Below, piece after piece: positions 1-8,109 of a stretch of 64,000 bases of DNA. This DNA comes from Clostridia bacterium (GTDB taxonomy: Bacteria > Bacillota > Clostridia > Oscillospirales > Acutalibacteraceae). The number at the start of each line of letters is the position of its first letter. The first letter of the stretch is position 1. The translations under genes were made by a program, and so were the position numbers. The stretch covers positions 120,130 through 184,129 of the forward strand of contig JAGBSO010000022.1 in NCBI GenBank assembly GCA_017631795.1, read 5' to 3'. The notes beneath the pieces are model-generated. The model made no database searches. It had not been told where the DNA came from and was given only the letters and a program-made list of their open reading frames with translations.

Positions 1-929
1 AACTGTTCTGTTCTGCCTGCGAAAAGAACTGTGTTATCAACAGTATCGCCATCTTCGGGGATGTAATAGAGCTTCTGTTCAGCTCTGTCAAGATACCATT
101 CACCGGGAAGAGAAAGTGCTTCTTTTACATTTTCAAAAATATAGTTATCATCGACTCTGAGAGTCATGGCTGTTGGCTTTGTTGTTTCGATTCTGCCTGT
201 TTTCACATCGACTGAATGAAGCGGAAGATGTTCATCGCACCAGTAGTGCATAACCTTGACTTCAACATCACCGATGTTTGCAAAATTGAGAAGATTTTCC
301 TTATGTGCATAAAATGCAAGACCATGTGTGAAGAATTCAACATTCCATTCAGAAGCAATGCCTTCGTCTGTTGCGGGATCTGCAATTTTGAACACATCAT
401 TCTTGGGATACTGTGAACGTGAAAGTCTTCTGTTGCCTTTAAAAAGTGAACGGAAATAGTCATCATCGCTGTTTATGGCAACATCTGAAACAAATGCTCT
501 GACACCGTTGATTGTTGTTTCTGACCAGTCAGAAACTGCCTTTGCACCTGTGAATTCAACCTTTTCATCGGGATATGAACGGTAAAGAACATTCTGTCTG
601 TCTGCCTGTGTGAAATCCACTGTTTCATCAATAAAATATGTGCCTTCTCTGAACCAAACGGTAACAGCATCATCACCGTCTTTTGTTTTTGCAAGTTCCT
701 TTGCTTTTGCAAGAGTTTTTACAGGTGAATCGGGAGTGCCTGAATTATTGTCATCACCATCGGGTGAAACCATAATATCATCTGCACTGAAAATGAATTC
801 ACCTTCGTCAAAAACAACCTGTTCTTTTATTTCAGGCTCAGTGAAGATACCTTCAACAGGTGCAGCAGGTGAAAAAATCATTGTAAACCATGTCATCATT
901 GCTGTGAAGAATGCGATAATTTTTGCCAT
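1..929 (-). CDS. Right-handed beta-helix protein, 3' end beyond the window
   Basis: The frame is open from an ATG at 929 to the left edge, so about 309 residues are visible and the C-terminus is missing. Residues 1-24 are hydrophobic and look like an export signal. Around residues 55-80 is the pattern SPDGDDNNSGTPDSPVKTL, the typical entry of secreted pectate-lyase-fold or beta-helix proteins in which a glycine/aspartate-rich turn precedes the first coil. The following segment (WFREGTYFIDETVDF) fits the first helix rungs. A GAGGT ribosome site precedes the ATG. It is the last visible gene of an operon with a nitroreductase and an alpha-L-fucosidase, which suggests a role in glycan binding or cleavage. 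The enzyme class cannot be decided from the visible part. Confidence 0.75.
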   Translation of the reverse strand, partial: MAKIIAFFTAMMTWFTMIFSPAAPVEGIFTEPEIKEQVVFDEGEFIFSADDIMVSPDGDDNNSGTPDSPVKTLAKAKELAKTKDGDDAVTVWFREGTYFIDETVDFTQADRQNVLYRSYPDEKVEFTGAKAVSDWSETTINGVRAFVSDVAINSDDDYFRSLFKGNRRLSRSQYPKNDVFKIADPATDEGIASEWNVEFFTHGLAFYAHKENLLNFANIGDVEVKVMHYWCDEHLPLHSVDVKTGRIETTKPTAMTLRVDDNYIFENVKEALSLPGEWYLDRAEQKLYYIPEDGDTVDNTVLFAGRTEQ

Positions 930-940
930 AATACTCTACC

Positions 941-1603
941 TCAGATCCATTCAAATTCGTGACCGCCGGCACCTAGTTCAAAATGATACTTTGCAATGCC
1001 GAGATCCATTTTTGCATAAGGGCCGAAAAGTGCTTTTGCTTTGACTTTGTTATCATCAACCAATGTGAAGTGAAACTTCTGCTGATTCATTGCAGTCGGT
1101 GCTGTCAGCACAGCATCCATACCTGCTGCGAACCACCCGGGCATTTCACCTTTCACCGTACAAAGCTCCGAAAGGGGTTTGTTTTTATGTTCTCTGCCGC
1201 TGTGAACACCGTAACCGACGGAAATCACAACCTGCAGTTTTTCACCTTTTTTGCAGATGTATTTTGTTTTACCTTTGCTGAATGTCAGAGCAACCCAGCA
1301 TGTGTTAAGACCGAGCATCTGACAAAGAAGAACAAGCTCTTCTCCGTAATATCCGATTTCTTCGCTTCTGCCGTTTTTTGAACAGATTGCGATGTAATCG
1401 GTACAACCCGAAAAATGTCCGTAGGATGCCATTGCACCTGTAAAAGCTTCGGGTTCGTTTGTCACAAACTGAATATCAAGTCCTGATTCTTCGTTTATTG
1501 CTGCGATTGCTTTTTCAATTTCTGCAATTTTTTCGGGTTCAATGGGTTGGTCTGTATAACGTCTGACAGAATGTCTTTCTTTCATTGCCTGTAATATATC
1601 CAT
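941..1603 (-). CDS. Nitroreductase family protein
   Basis: A 220-residue protein of normal length for the FMN-dependent nitroreductase fold. The N-terminus MDILQAMKERHSVRRYTDQP is the family hallmark (R-x-S-x-R-x-[FY], phosphate contact of FMN). Later signatures are GEELVLLCQMLGLNTCW (helix at the dimer interface) and the C-terminal region APTAMNQQKFHF, where NQQ normally contacts the flavin. Its start lies one base after the fucosidase stop (TGATATG arrangement), so the two genes are translationally coupled. The substrate is unknown; family members reduce nitro compounds, quinones or flavins with NAD(P)H. Its place between two glycan genes is odd. Confidence 0.88.
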   Translation of the reverse strand: MDILQAMKERHSVRRYTDQPIEPEKIAEIEKAIAAINEESGLDIQFVTNEPEAFTGAMASYGHFSGCTDYIAICSKNGRSEEIGYYGEELVLLCQMLGLNTCWVALTFSKGKTKYICKKGEKLQVVISVGYGVHSGREHKNKPLSELCTVKGEMPGWFAAGMDAVLTAPTAMNQQKFHFTLVDDNKVKAKALFGPYAKMDLGIAKYHFELGAGGHEFEWI

Positions 1604-1604
1604 A

Positions 1605-2615
1605 TCAGAACTCCTTTGCTGCTTTGAGTAAAATTTCCTGAGAGAATGACGGGATTCTACCGAGTCCGTCAGGTCCTACATTCAGAAGATAGTTGACCCC
1701 CATGGAATTGAGTCTGCGTCTTCGTTCAACGACTGTTTCGGGTGAAATCCAGTTCTGATCATAGTATTTATATCCCCATGATGAATTGAGCGTACCTGCC
1801 GTTTCATAAAGACCGTAGGGTGAATATTTAAAACCGTCAAGACTGTTGGGATCAATATCTTCTGCCTGAGACGGTTTTTCGGTCGGATATTCATTATCAC
1901 CGAGAGAAACATAGTCATAAGCACCGTTGCCGATTCTTGAATTTATAAGGCAATCGGGCTGATAAGATTTCACAAGTTTATTGAGTTCAAGGCTCTGCCC
2001 GGGAGTGATTGTATGTGGGACATCAAACCATACAAGGCACAGGTCACCGTAATTTGTGAGAATTTCCTTAACCTGCGGTTTGATTTTTTCTTCAAAACAG
2101 ATGCTGAAATCTTTTTTTTCCCTTTCGGGGAAATCCCAGCTGTTATCCCATGAAACACCAGAACAACCTGAAAATTTGTCATATCCGCCACCGTGGAAAT
2201 GATGCCAGTCAAGCTCCTGAGAATAATAAAGTCCGAATTTCAGACCGTGTTTATAACAAGCTTCAGCAAGCTCTCCCACAACATCCCTGCCGAAAGGTGT
2301 TGCATCAACAATATTATATTTATCAGCCTTTGAATGAAACATTGCAAATCCGTCATGATGCTTGGATGTGAACACAAAATATTTCATTCCGCTGTCCTTT
2401 GCGAGTTTTATCCATTCATCTGCATTGAAATAAACGGGATTGAAACATTTCGCAAGATTTTCGTATTCCGCATTGGGAATTGCCATAAAACTCTGAATCC
2501 ATTCGGCATAATCATTGACTCTGCGGTTTTTATACTCACCTGCAAGAAGCGAATAAAGTCCCCAATGGGCCATCATGCCGTATCCGGCATCTGCGAACCA
2601 TTCTCTGTTATCCAT
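1605..2615 (-). CDS. Alpha-L-fucosidase (GH29)
   Basis: A 336-residue GH29-type hydrolase that releases alpha-linked L-fucose. The N-terminal barrel carries GYGMMAHWGLYS and the very characteristic FTSKHHDGFAMF segment. The expected nucleophile aspartate is in CLVWFDVP (D198). There is no signal peptide and no C-terminal carbohydrate-binding module, so the enzyme is short for the family and probably cytoplasmic, acting on imported fucosides. A longer frame starts at 2627, but that ATG sits at the likely transcription start. The ATG at 2615 has GGTGAT just upstream and is preferred. It is the first gene of a three-gene leftward operon. Confidence 0.9.
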   Translation of the reverse strand: MDNREWFADAGYGMMAHWGLYSLLAGEYKNRRVNDYAEWIQSFMAIPNAEYENLAKCFNPVYFNADEWIKLAKDSGMKYFVFTSKHHDGFAMFHSKADKYNIVDATPFGRDVVGELAEACYKHGLKFGLYYSQELDWHHFHGGGYDKFSGCSGVSWDNSWDFPEREKKDFSICFEEKIKPQVKEILTNYGDLCLVWFDVPHTITPGQSLELNKLVKSYQPDCLINSRIGNGAYDYVSLGDNEYPTEKPSQAEDIDPNSLDGFKYSPYGLYETAGTLNSSWGYKYYDQNWISPETVVERRRRLNSMGVNYLLNVGPDGLGRIPSFSQEILLKAAKEF

Positions 2616-2631
2616 AATTATCACCATGTTT

Positions 2632-2660
2632 ATTATAAATCAAAAAATAACAAAACGCAA
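2632..2660 (-). promoter_or_regulatory. Sigma-A-type promoter of the fucosidase operon
   Basis: On the minus strand a -35 TTGCGT (2660-2655) and a -10 TATAAT (2637-2632) are separated by exactly 17 bases. The predicted transcript start falls near 2625, which supports the start codon at 2615. Confidence 0.65.
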
Positions 2661-2682
2661 CAAAAATATATGCAGAATAATA

Positions 2683-2711
2683 TTGAATCGGGAATATTTT
2701 TATAGTATAAT
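2683..2711 (+). promoter_or_regulatory. Sigma-A-type promoter of the AGCS symporter
   Basis: A -35 TTGAAT (2683-2688) and a perfect -10 TATAAT (2706-2711) with 17-base spacing lie 30 bases before the start codon. AAAGGA follows as ribosome site. Confidence 0.75.
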
Positions 2712-2741
2712 GTCGTGCAGAAAAACTGAAAGGAAAAAATT

Positions 2742-4142
2742 ATGTTTGAACAGATTATATCATCAGTAAACAATGCTTTGTACAGCTACATTCTCATTAT
2801 TCTGCTTGTTGCGGGCGGTTTGTTTTTCACATTCCGCACTAAATTCGCCCAATTCAGACTCTTCAAAGAGCAGATAAAAGCCGTAACAGAAAAACCTGCA
2901 GACGGCAAGGGCGTTTCATCATTCCAGGCACTTATGGTTTCGACAGCATCAAGAGTCGGCACAGGCAACATCATCGGTGTTTCAACTGCACTGTGTCTCG
3001 GCGGTTTCGGCTCTGTTTTCTGGATGTGGGTAATTGCAATAATCGGCAGTGCATCTGCACTCATTGAAAGCACACTTGCACAGATTTATAAGAAAAAAGG
3101 TCCTGACGGTTGTTACGGCGGACCTGCTTATTATATTGAACAGGCACTTCATTGCAGACCGCTTGCAGTTGTCTTTTCAATTTTTCTTATACTTACATAC
3201 GGTTTCGGATTCAATATGCTCGCGTCATACAATCTGCAGTCAACCTTCTCATCATATTCATTCTACGATGCAAAAACAACCCCCTGGATTATCGGTCTTG
3301 TTATTGCACTGCTTGTTGGATACTGCCTTATCGGTGGCGGAAAAAGAGTTGTTAAAGTCACAAGTTTTCTCGTTCCTATAATGGGTGTTGCATATGTGCT
3401 GATTTCTTTGCTTATTGTTGTTCTCAATGCAAAGGAAATTCCCTCTGTTTTTACTGAAATTTTCAAAGGTGCATTTGACCTTGAAGCAATTTTCGGCGGT
3501 TTCAGCGGTTCATGTGTAATGTACGGAATCAAGCGCGGTCTTTTTTCAAACGAAGCAGGTGTAGGCTCTGCGCCCAATGCATCGGCATCCGCTGATGTCA
3601 AACATCCTGTAAAACAGGGACTTGTGCAGGTGCTTTCCGTATTTATCGATACTGTTCTTATCTGCTCAGCAACAGCGTTCATGTGCATGTGCTCAGGTGT
3701 TGAACCCACAGCTGAATTATCAGGTGCGCCTTTTGTGCAGGCTGCTCTGTCTCAGACTCTCGGCAAATTCGGCCCTGTTTTCATAACTGTTGCGATGATT
3801 CTCTTTGCATTCACAACTCTTCTCGGAAATCTCTATTATGTTGACCAGTGTGTTGCTCATATTTTCAAAAAAGTTCCTTCAAAGAAAGTTCAGCATGCAT
3901 ATCATATTATTGCTGCAATTGTTATTTTTGCCGGTGCGGGTCTGAGTGCAGACATGCTCTGGAATATTGCAGACATCACAATGGGTGCGATGACACTTAT
4001 CAACATGCCTGTTATCTTTATACTCAGCAAATATGCGATAAGAGCAATAAATGACTATGTAAAACAGAGAAAAGAAGGACTTGAACCCGTTTTTAAGGCA
4101 AAAAATATTGACCTTCCCCATGATGTTGATTACTGGAAATAA
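2742..4142 (+). CDS. Sodium:alanine/glycine symporter, AGCS family
   Basis: A 466-residue polytopic membrane protein that takes up alanine or glycine with sodium. Family signatures are visible in order: FRTKFAQFRLF after the first membrane segment, the STASRVGTGNIIGV loop (residues about 67-80, the AGCS signature including GxGNIxG), GPDGCYGGPAYYIEQAL, and later GIKRGLFSNEAGVGSAPNASA. Length and repeated hydrophobic helices fit the usual 11-12 membrane spans. It is transcribed alone between its own promoter and a strong terminator. Confidence 0.93.
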   Translation: MFEQIISSVNNALYSYILIILLVAGGLFFTFRTKFAQFRLFKEQIKAVTEKPADGKGVSSFQALMVSTASRVGTGNIIGVSTALCLGGFGSVFWMWVIAIIGSASALIESTLAQIYKKKGPDGCYGGPAYYIEQALHCRPLAVVFSIFLILTYGFGFNMLASYNLQSTFSSYSFYDAKTTPWIIGLVIALLVGYCLIGGGKRVVKVTSFLVPIMGVAYVLISLLIVVLNAKEIPSVFTEIFKGAFDLEAIFGGFSGSCVMYGIKRGLFSNEAGVGSAPNASASADVKHPVKQGLVQVLSVFIDTVLICSATAFMCMCSGVEPTAELSGAPFVQAALSQTLGKFGPVFITVAMILFAFTTLLGNLYYVDQCVAHIFKKVPSKKVQHAYHIIAAIVIFAGAGLSADMLWNIADITMGAMTLINMPVIFILSKYAIRAINDYVKQRKEGLEPVFKAKNIDLPHDVDYWK

Positions 4143-4147
4143 AAAAG

Positions 4148-4182
4148 CACGGAGCAGCAGAAATGTTGCTCCGTGTTTTTTT
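4148..4182 (+). terminator. Rho-independent terminator after the AGCS gene
   Basis: A 9-bp stem CACGGAGCA/TGCTCCGTG (4148-4156 with 4167-4175) is followed by seven T. Confidence 0.9.
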
Positions 4183-4204
4183 ACAATAATTCCCATGCAT
4201 TTTG

Positions 4205-4281
4205 CGTAGGGCGGCTTGCCTTCAAGCCGCCGCAAAGTTTGCTGAAAATCCAACTGCGGCTTGAGGGCAAGCCGCCCTACG
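4205..4281. repeat. REPIN-like GC-rich inverted repeat
   Basis: Two 26-base arms (4205-4230 and 4256-4281) are inverted copies with one mismatch, separated by 25 bases. Each arm is itself a hairpin: GGCGGCTTG-CCTT-CAAGCCGCC on the left (4210-4231) and GCGGCTTG-AGGG-CAAGCCGC on the right (4256-4275). This two-hairpin inverted layout is that of REP doublets (BIME/REPIN). It stands out as GC-rich in an AT-rich intergenic gap between convergent genes. No second copy was found in this window. Confidence 0.8.
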
Positions 4282-4302
4282 TTGGTTAATATAAATTATT
4301 GC

Positions 4303-5427
4303 TTAAATATCAATTTTAACCCCGTTCACTTCAACCGCATCATTAACACAGATCATTATGTATTTCACACCGTTTATAATCTGAGTTGAGACAAGGTCTG
4401 TTCTTTCCGGATTGACTTTGATTGAAACGTCTGCCATGCTGACTTCAAATTTCTTTGTATCTACGATTGATTTCGGTTCAAGCTCTGCATTTGAGCCGAA
4501 CTGTTCTTCAAACTTTTCGCCGAATTTTTCAACCTTTTCTTCATCGACACCACAGTATTCGAGAACCGTTTTAAGCTTTGATTTTGAAAGTTTAAGCGGT
4601 TCTTCCTGCTTTGTATCTTTATGTTCCTGTATCATTTCGCTTATCTGGTCATGAACGCTTCTGACAACCTGAAAATCACATTCGCCTTCAAGTGATTCAC
4701 GAAGACAGGAATCGAAATTATCTTTCTGTTCGGGTGCAGACATAGGCATATCAGCATTGAAAACATTCTTTATAAAGGCAGGATGAATGTTTGCAATATC
4801 CTTTGTATAATAGAGAACATTGTAAATATTTGTTGCTCTGTCATCAAAACAGGGAAACATAAAACCGATTTCGGGTTTGCTGATCATTATATGCTCATCA
4901 ATTGCCTTGATTGCACTGTCACTTGGTCTGTAACTCAGACCTGCTTTAAGAGGCTTCACAGGGCAGACACAGCACACGAAATATGAAAAAACTTCTGAAG
5001 AATCTTCTGCAAATTCACCGTCTTTTGCTTTTGTGTACACATCATAGTTATCACCTGCAATAAGAATGATGTAACTGCCGTCAAGATGTGTGCTTTCAGC
5101 TATTTTTTCAAACAGAGTGATAATCGGCTGTTCTTCATTGAGTTTTGTGTTTTTAAGAGCCATAAGAAGTTTATGCTCTTCACTTTCCATAACCTGCTGT
5201 GGTGTGTATTCAAGGTTTATAAGATTTGTACCCATACCGCCTGAAAGAGTTTTTTTCATAATTGCAAGAAGCTGCTCGGATTCATCTTCGGTACAGCTTG
5301 ACATGGGCTGTTCAAAAAGTTTTACTATTTCACCTTTTTCATTCACAAGGCAACCCTTGACACTGAAAATAGTATTTTTATTCGGTCTGAATCTTCTTTT
5401 AATTTCTCTTAATTCTTTATCTGTCAT
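4303..5427 (-). CDS. DUF4317 family protein
   Basis: A 374-residue soluble protein. The N-terminus MTDKELREIKRRFRPNKNTI followed by a GCxVNEKGEI segment is what I recall as the start of the clostridial DUF4317 family, and the length fits. There is no signal peptide or membrane helix. The middle has an unusual VCCVCPVKPL cysteine cluster. The C-terminus ends in a beta-rich segment (VSTQIINGVKYIMICVNDAV). No function is known and the gene is monocistronic, so context says nothing more. Confidence 0.8.
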   Translation of the reverse strand: MTDKELREIKRRFRPNKNTIFSVKGCLVNEKGEIVKLFEQPMSSCTEDESEQLLAIMKKTLSGGMGTNLINLEYTPQQVMESEEHKLLMALKNTKLNEEQPIITLFEKIAESTHLDGSYIILIAGDNYDVYTKAKDGEFAEDSSEVFSYFVCCVCPVKPLKAGLSYRPSDSAIKAIDEHIMISKPEIGFMFPCFDDRATNIYNVLYYTKDIANIHPAFIKNVFNADMPMSAPEQKDNFDSCLRESLEGECDFQVVRSVHDQISEMIQEHKDTKQEEPLKLSKSKLKTVLEYCGVDEEKVEKFGEKFEEQFGSNAELEPKSIVDTKKFEVSMADVSIKVNPERTDLVSTQIINGVKYIMICVNDAVEVNGVKIDI

Positions 5428-5454
5428 TTTTAATTTCTCCTTTATGTGAGATGA

Positions 5455-5484
5455 ATTATATCATATAAACACATACGGAATCAA
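5455..5484 (-). promoter_or_regulatory. Promoter of the DUF4317 gene
   Basis: On the minus strand TTGATT (5484-5479) and TATAAT (5460-5455) are 18 bases apart. AAAGGAG precedes the start codon. Confidence 0.65.
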
Positions 5485-5543
5485 TCGAAAAAATGAAAAA
5501 CCTGATTTTTTATGATAACAGAAAATTGTTTACAAAACTATGT

Positions 5544-5572
5544 TTGACTTATTCATAATGATATTTTATAAT
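5544..5572 (+). promoter_or_regulatory. Promoter of the aldo/keto reductase gene
   Basis: TTGACT (5544-5549) and TATAAT (5567-5572) with 17-base spacing, then AGAGGAGA as ribosome site before the ATG at 5597. Confidence 0.8.
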
Positions 5573-5596
5573 AGGACTAAGAGGAGATGATATAAA

Positions 5597-6715
5597 ATGG
5601 ATTATCTTGGTAAAGACATTAAAAAACTCGGATTCGGACTTATGCGTCTGCCCATGAACGGCGATAAAATTGATATTGAACACACCAAAGCCATGGTTGA
5701 TGAATTCATGGCAAAAGGTTTCACTTATTTTGACACAGCATACGTTTACGGTGAAGACGGTGCCAGCGAAAAAGCTGCAAAGGAAGCTGTTGTTGACAGA
5801 TATCCCAGAGAAAGTTTTCAGCTTGCATCAAAACTTCCCATCTGGTGCTGTAAAACAAAAGAAGATTTGCAGAAAGTTTTTGACATTTCACTTGAAAGAA
5901 CAGGTGCAGGATATTTTGACTACTATCTCAATCACTCTTTGAGCAAAGACAAGCTCGATAAGCTTGAAGAGCTCGGTGCATGGGATTTTGTGGCTGAAAT
6001 GAAGGCAAAAGGTCTTGTAAAGCATATGGGCTTCTCTTTCCATGACACAGCAGATGTGCTTGATGAAATCCTTACAAAACATCCCGAGCAGGAATTTGTT
6101 CAGCTTCAGATAAACTATAACGACTGGGAAAGCGATTCCGTTCAGGCAAGAAAATGTTATGAAGTTGCAAGAAAACACGGCAAGCCGATTATAATCATGG
6201 AGCCTGTCAGAGGCGGTTCACTTGCAGAGCTTACTCCTGAAATTCAGAAAGTTTTCAAAGATGTCCGCCCTGAAATGTCAATCGCATCATGGGCAATAAG
6301 ATTTGCCGCAAATCTTGAAGGTGTCATTACCGTTCTCAGCGGTATGTCAAACATGGAGCAGATGCTCGACAACCTGAGCTACATGACAGATCTTGAGCCT
6401 TTCAGTGCTGAAGAAAAGGCTGCTGTTGAAAAGGCTGCCAAGATTCTCAGCTCAACTCCGACAGTCCCCTGCACAAACTGTAAATACTGCACAGACGGTT
6501 GTCCCGTAAAAATAAATATCCCCGAACTTTTCAAGGTATATAACAGAAGAACTGTTTACGGAAGCCGTGAGCAGACTCAGAACAGATATAACGAGATCGT
6601 TGCAGATTCGGGCAAACCTGCTGAGTGCATTGCATGCGGTCAGTGCGAAAGTGTGTGTCCGCAGCATATTGAAATAATTTCATTGCTTGAAAAAATTTCA
6701 AAAGAATTTGAATAA
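5597..6715 (+). CDS. Aldo/keto reductase with C-terminal 4Fe-4S domain
   Basis: A 372-residue protein. Residues 1-270 form an aldo/keto reductase barrel with the tetrad D46, Y51 (FDTAYVYG), K79 and H113 (YYLNHS). Residues 285-372 form a ferredoxin-like tail with two 4Fe-4S sets: C292-C295-C298-C302 (CTNCKYCTDGCP) and C344-C347-C350-C354 (CIACGQCESVCP). This fused class is common in anaerobes and probably passes electrons between an iron-sulfur carrier and NAD(P)H or a carbonyl substrate. The physiological substrate is unknown. It is a single gene with its own promoter and terminator. Confidence 0.93.
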   Translation: MDYLGKDIKKLGFGLMRLPMNGDKIDIEHTKAMVDEFMAKGFTYFDTAYVYGEDGASEKAAKEAVVDRYPRESFQLASKLPIWCCKTKEDLQKVFDISLERTGAGYFDYYLNHSLSKDKLDKLEELGAWDFVAEMKAKGLVKHMGFSFHDTADVLDEILTKHPEQEFVQLQINYNDWESDSVQARKCYEVARKHGKPIIIMEPVRGGSLAELTPEIQKVFKDVRPEMSIASWAIRFAANLEGVITVLSGMSNMEQMLDNLSYMTDLEPFSAEEKAAVEKAAKILSSTPTVPCTNCKYCTDGCPVKINIPELFKVYNRRTVYGSREQTQNRYNEIVADSGKPAECIACGQCESVCPQHIEIISLLEKISKEFE

Positions 6716-6722
6716 AAAAGTA

Positions 6723-6757
6723 CCGGGATTCACATTAAAGTGAACCCCGGATTTTTT
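6723..6757 (+). terminator. Terminator after the aldo/keto reductase
   Basis: Stem CCGGG-A-TTCAC with GTGAA-C-CCCGG (6723-6733 with 6740-6750), then A and six T. Downstream lies the convergent Cof gene. Confidence 0.85.
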
Positions 6758-6782
6758 CTGTTCGAAACCTGATACAGTTTTT

Positions 6783-7604
6783 TTATAATTGAGATCTGAT
6801 AAACTTTACAACACCATTATTTATATTCGAATCAATCACACCGTCTGCCCTCATTTTTACTTCAGGTTTTGCGTTGGCAACGGCATGGCATTCATCACTC
6901 GCCTCAAACATCGGTATGTCATTTAAATTGTCGCCGAATGAAATTATATAGTCAAAAGAAAAACGCTCTCTGAGGATGTTTACAGCGTTCTTTTTTGATG
7001 CGGTTGATGAACACACTTCCAGATACCAATGGTCGGTATTGTATATATCTCTGTAAAACTCAGCATGAAGATCTGCACACTGAGAAACTGCATTATATGC
7101 TGCTTCAAGTTTTTCTTTTTTATCGTTTATTGAATAATAAACAACGTTTTTCTCCATACAATCATTGAAGGTTTCGACTTTTGTAAATTTTTTATTATAA
7201 ATTTTTTCTCTTTCTTCAATGAATTTCTTTGCATTCGGAGAATCGGTATTTTCGTAATATGTTGACATCACATCATTATCAATACAGAAAACAAAACCTG
7301 AATTGATATGTTGTCTTATTGTTTCAAAAAGTACTTTTTTACCGTTATTGCTTATATTCTGAACTGAAACATACTTTTTGGTCTTCAAATCAAAAATTGC
7401 AACACCGTTCATCAGCACAACAGGAACTGATATATTGACATTTTTCAGCATTTTCTCAACAGTTGCATGAGTACGTGCTGTTGCAATTGAAAAACTGATA
7501 CCTTTTTCAATAAGATTATTGAGTTCTTTTTCTGTTTCTTCACTAAGCAATGCGTTTTCATTGAGCAAAGTACCGTCCAGATCGGAAATATAAAGTTTTT
7601 TCAT
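6783..7604 (-). CDS. Cof-type HAD family phosphatase
   Basis: A 273-residue cytoplasmic phosphatase of HAD class IIB (Cof). Motif I is YISDLDGTLL (D8 nucleophile, D10 acid/base), motif II lies in SFSIATAR, and motif III/IV is SFGDNLNDIPMFE followed by VANAKPEVKMRADGV. These are the standard Cof signatures and the length is normal. Members dephosphorylate sugar phosphates, pyridoxal phosphate or flavin phosphates; the substrate here is unknown. The AGGAGA ribosome site is inside the T-tract of the preceding hairpin, so some read-through from the upstream small gene is likely. Confidence 0.9.
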   Translation of the reverse strand: MKKLYISDLDGTLLNENALLSEETEKELNNLIEKGISFSIATARTHATVEKMLKNVNISVPVVLMNGVAIFDLKTKKYVSVQNISNNGKKVLFETIRQHINSGFVFCIDNDVMSTYYENTDSPNAKKFIEEREKIYNKKFTKVETFNDCMEKNVVYYSINDKKEKLEAAYNAVSQCADLHAEFYRDIYNTDHWYLEVCSSTASKKNAVNILRERFSFDYIISFGDNLNDIPMFEASDECHAVANAKPEVKMRADGVIDSNINNGVVKFIRSQL

Positions 7605-7614
7605 TTTTTCTCCT

Positions 7615-7644
7615 AAAAAAACGCACGGTCAGGTCACCGTGCGT
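7615..7644 (-). terminator. Terminator between the small exported protein gene and the Cof gene
   Basis: A perfect 9-bp stem ACGCACGGT/ACCGTGCGT (7621-7629 with 7636-7644), loop of six. On the minus strand it is followed by six T. It ends the transcript of the 94-residue gene just before the Cof ribosome site. Confidence 0.85.
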
Positions 7645-7665
7645 TTAATTTTTGCTTAATCTGAA

Positions 7666-7950
7666 TTACTTCATCATCTGATCAAGAGCATCGTTACCGG
7701 TGCCGGAAAACATATTCATAAGGAATTCCACAACAATTCTGAGTGTTTCACCGATTGATTCAAAGAATTTTCCGATAAGAGAAAACGGATTGAGTGTTTC
7801 TGCACCTGCATCTTCTTCTGCTTCTACTTCTACTTCTGCATCTGCTTCAGGAGCAACTACTGCTTCTTCTGCGAAAACTGAAACGGGAGCTACAGCAAGA
7901 ATCATAAGCATTGAAAGAAATAATGCAATTGCTTTTGTGAATTTTTTCAT
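7666..7950 (-). CDS. Small exported acidic protein, unknown function
   Basis: A 94-residue protein not recognised as any family. Residues 1-27 are a clear signal peptide (lysines, a leucine/methionine-rich core, then SVFAEE). Residues 28-52 are almost only alanine, glutamate, valine and aspartate, a flexible acidic stretch. Residues 53-94 form an amphipathic or hydrophobic helix (FFESIGETLRIVVEFLMNMF). It has an AGGAGG ribosome site, its own promoter and its own terminator, so it is expressed as a unit. A small secreted or wall-associated peptide is the safest description. Confidence 0.75.
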   Translation of the reverse strand: MKKFTKAIALFLSMLMILAVAPVSVFAEEAVVAPEADAEVEVEAEEDAGAETLNPFSLIGKFFESIGETLRIVVEFLMNMFSGTGNDALDQMMK

Positions 7951-7984
7951 GACTTTTCCTCCTGTGGAAAGTTATTTTTTATAT

Positions 7985-8013
7985 ATTATACAATACTCTT
8001 ACAAGTTTGTAAA
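7985..8013 (-). promoter_or_regulatory. Promoter of the small exported protein gene
   Basis: On the minus strand TTTACA (8013-8008) and TATAAT (7990-7985), 17 bases apart. Confidence 0.75.
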
Positions 8014-8062
8014 TAAAAAAAATGTATTTTTGAAAAATATTTATAAATTTCTGTTACCATTC

Positions 8063-8092
8063 TTGACACAAGGTGTTTTTTAATGTTAATCT
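8063..8092 (+). promoter_or_regulatory. Probable promoter of the membrane-anchored propeller-like gene
   Basis: A perfect -35 TTGACA (8063-8068) with a weaker -10 TTAATC or TAATCT 17-18 bases on. The start codon follows 18 bases after the -10 with AGGTGA as ribosome site. Confidence 0.5.
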
Positions 8093-8109
8093 TTAATAGG
8101 TGATAGTTT

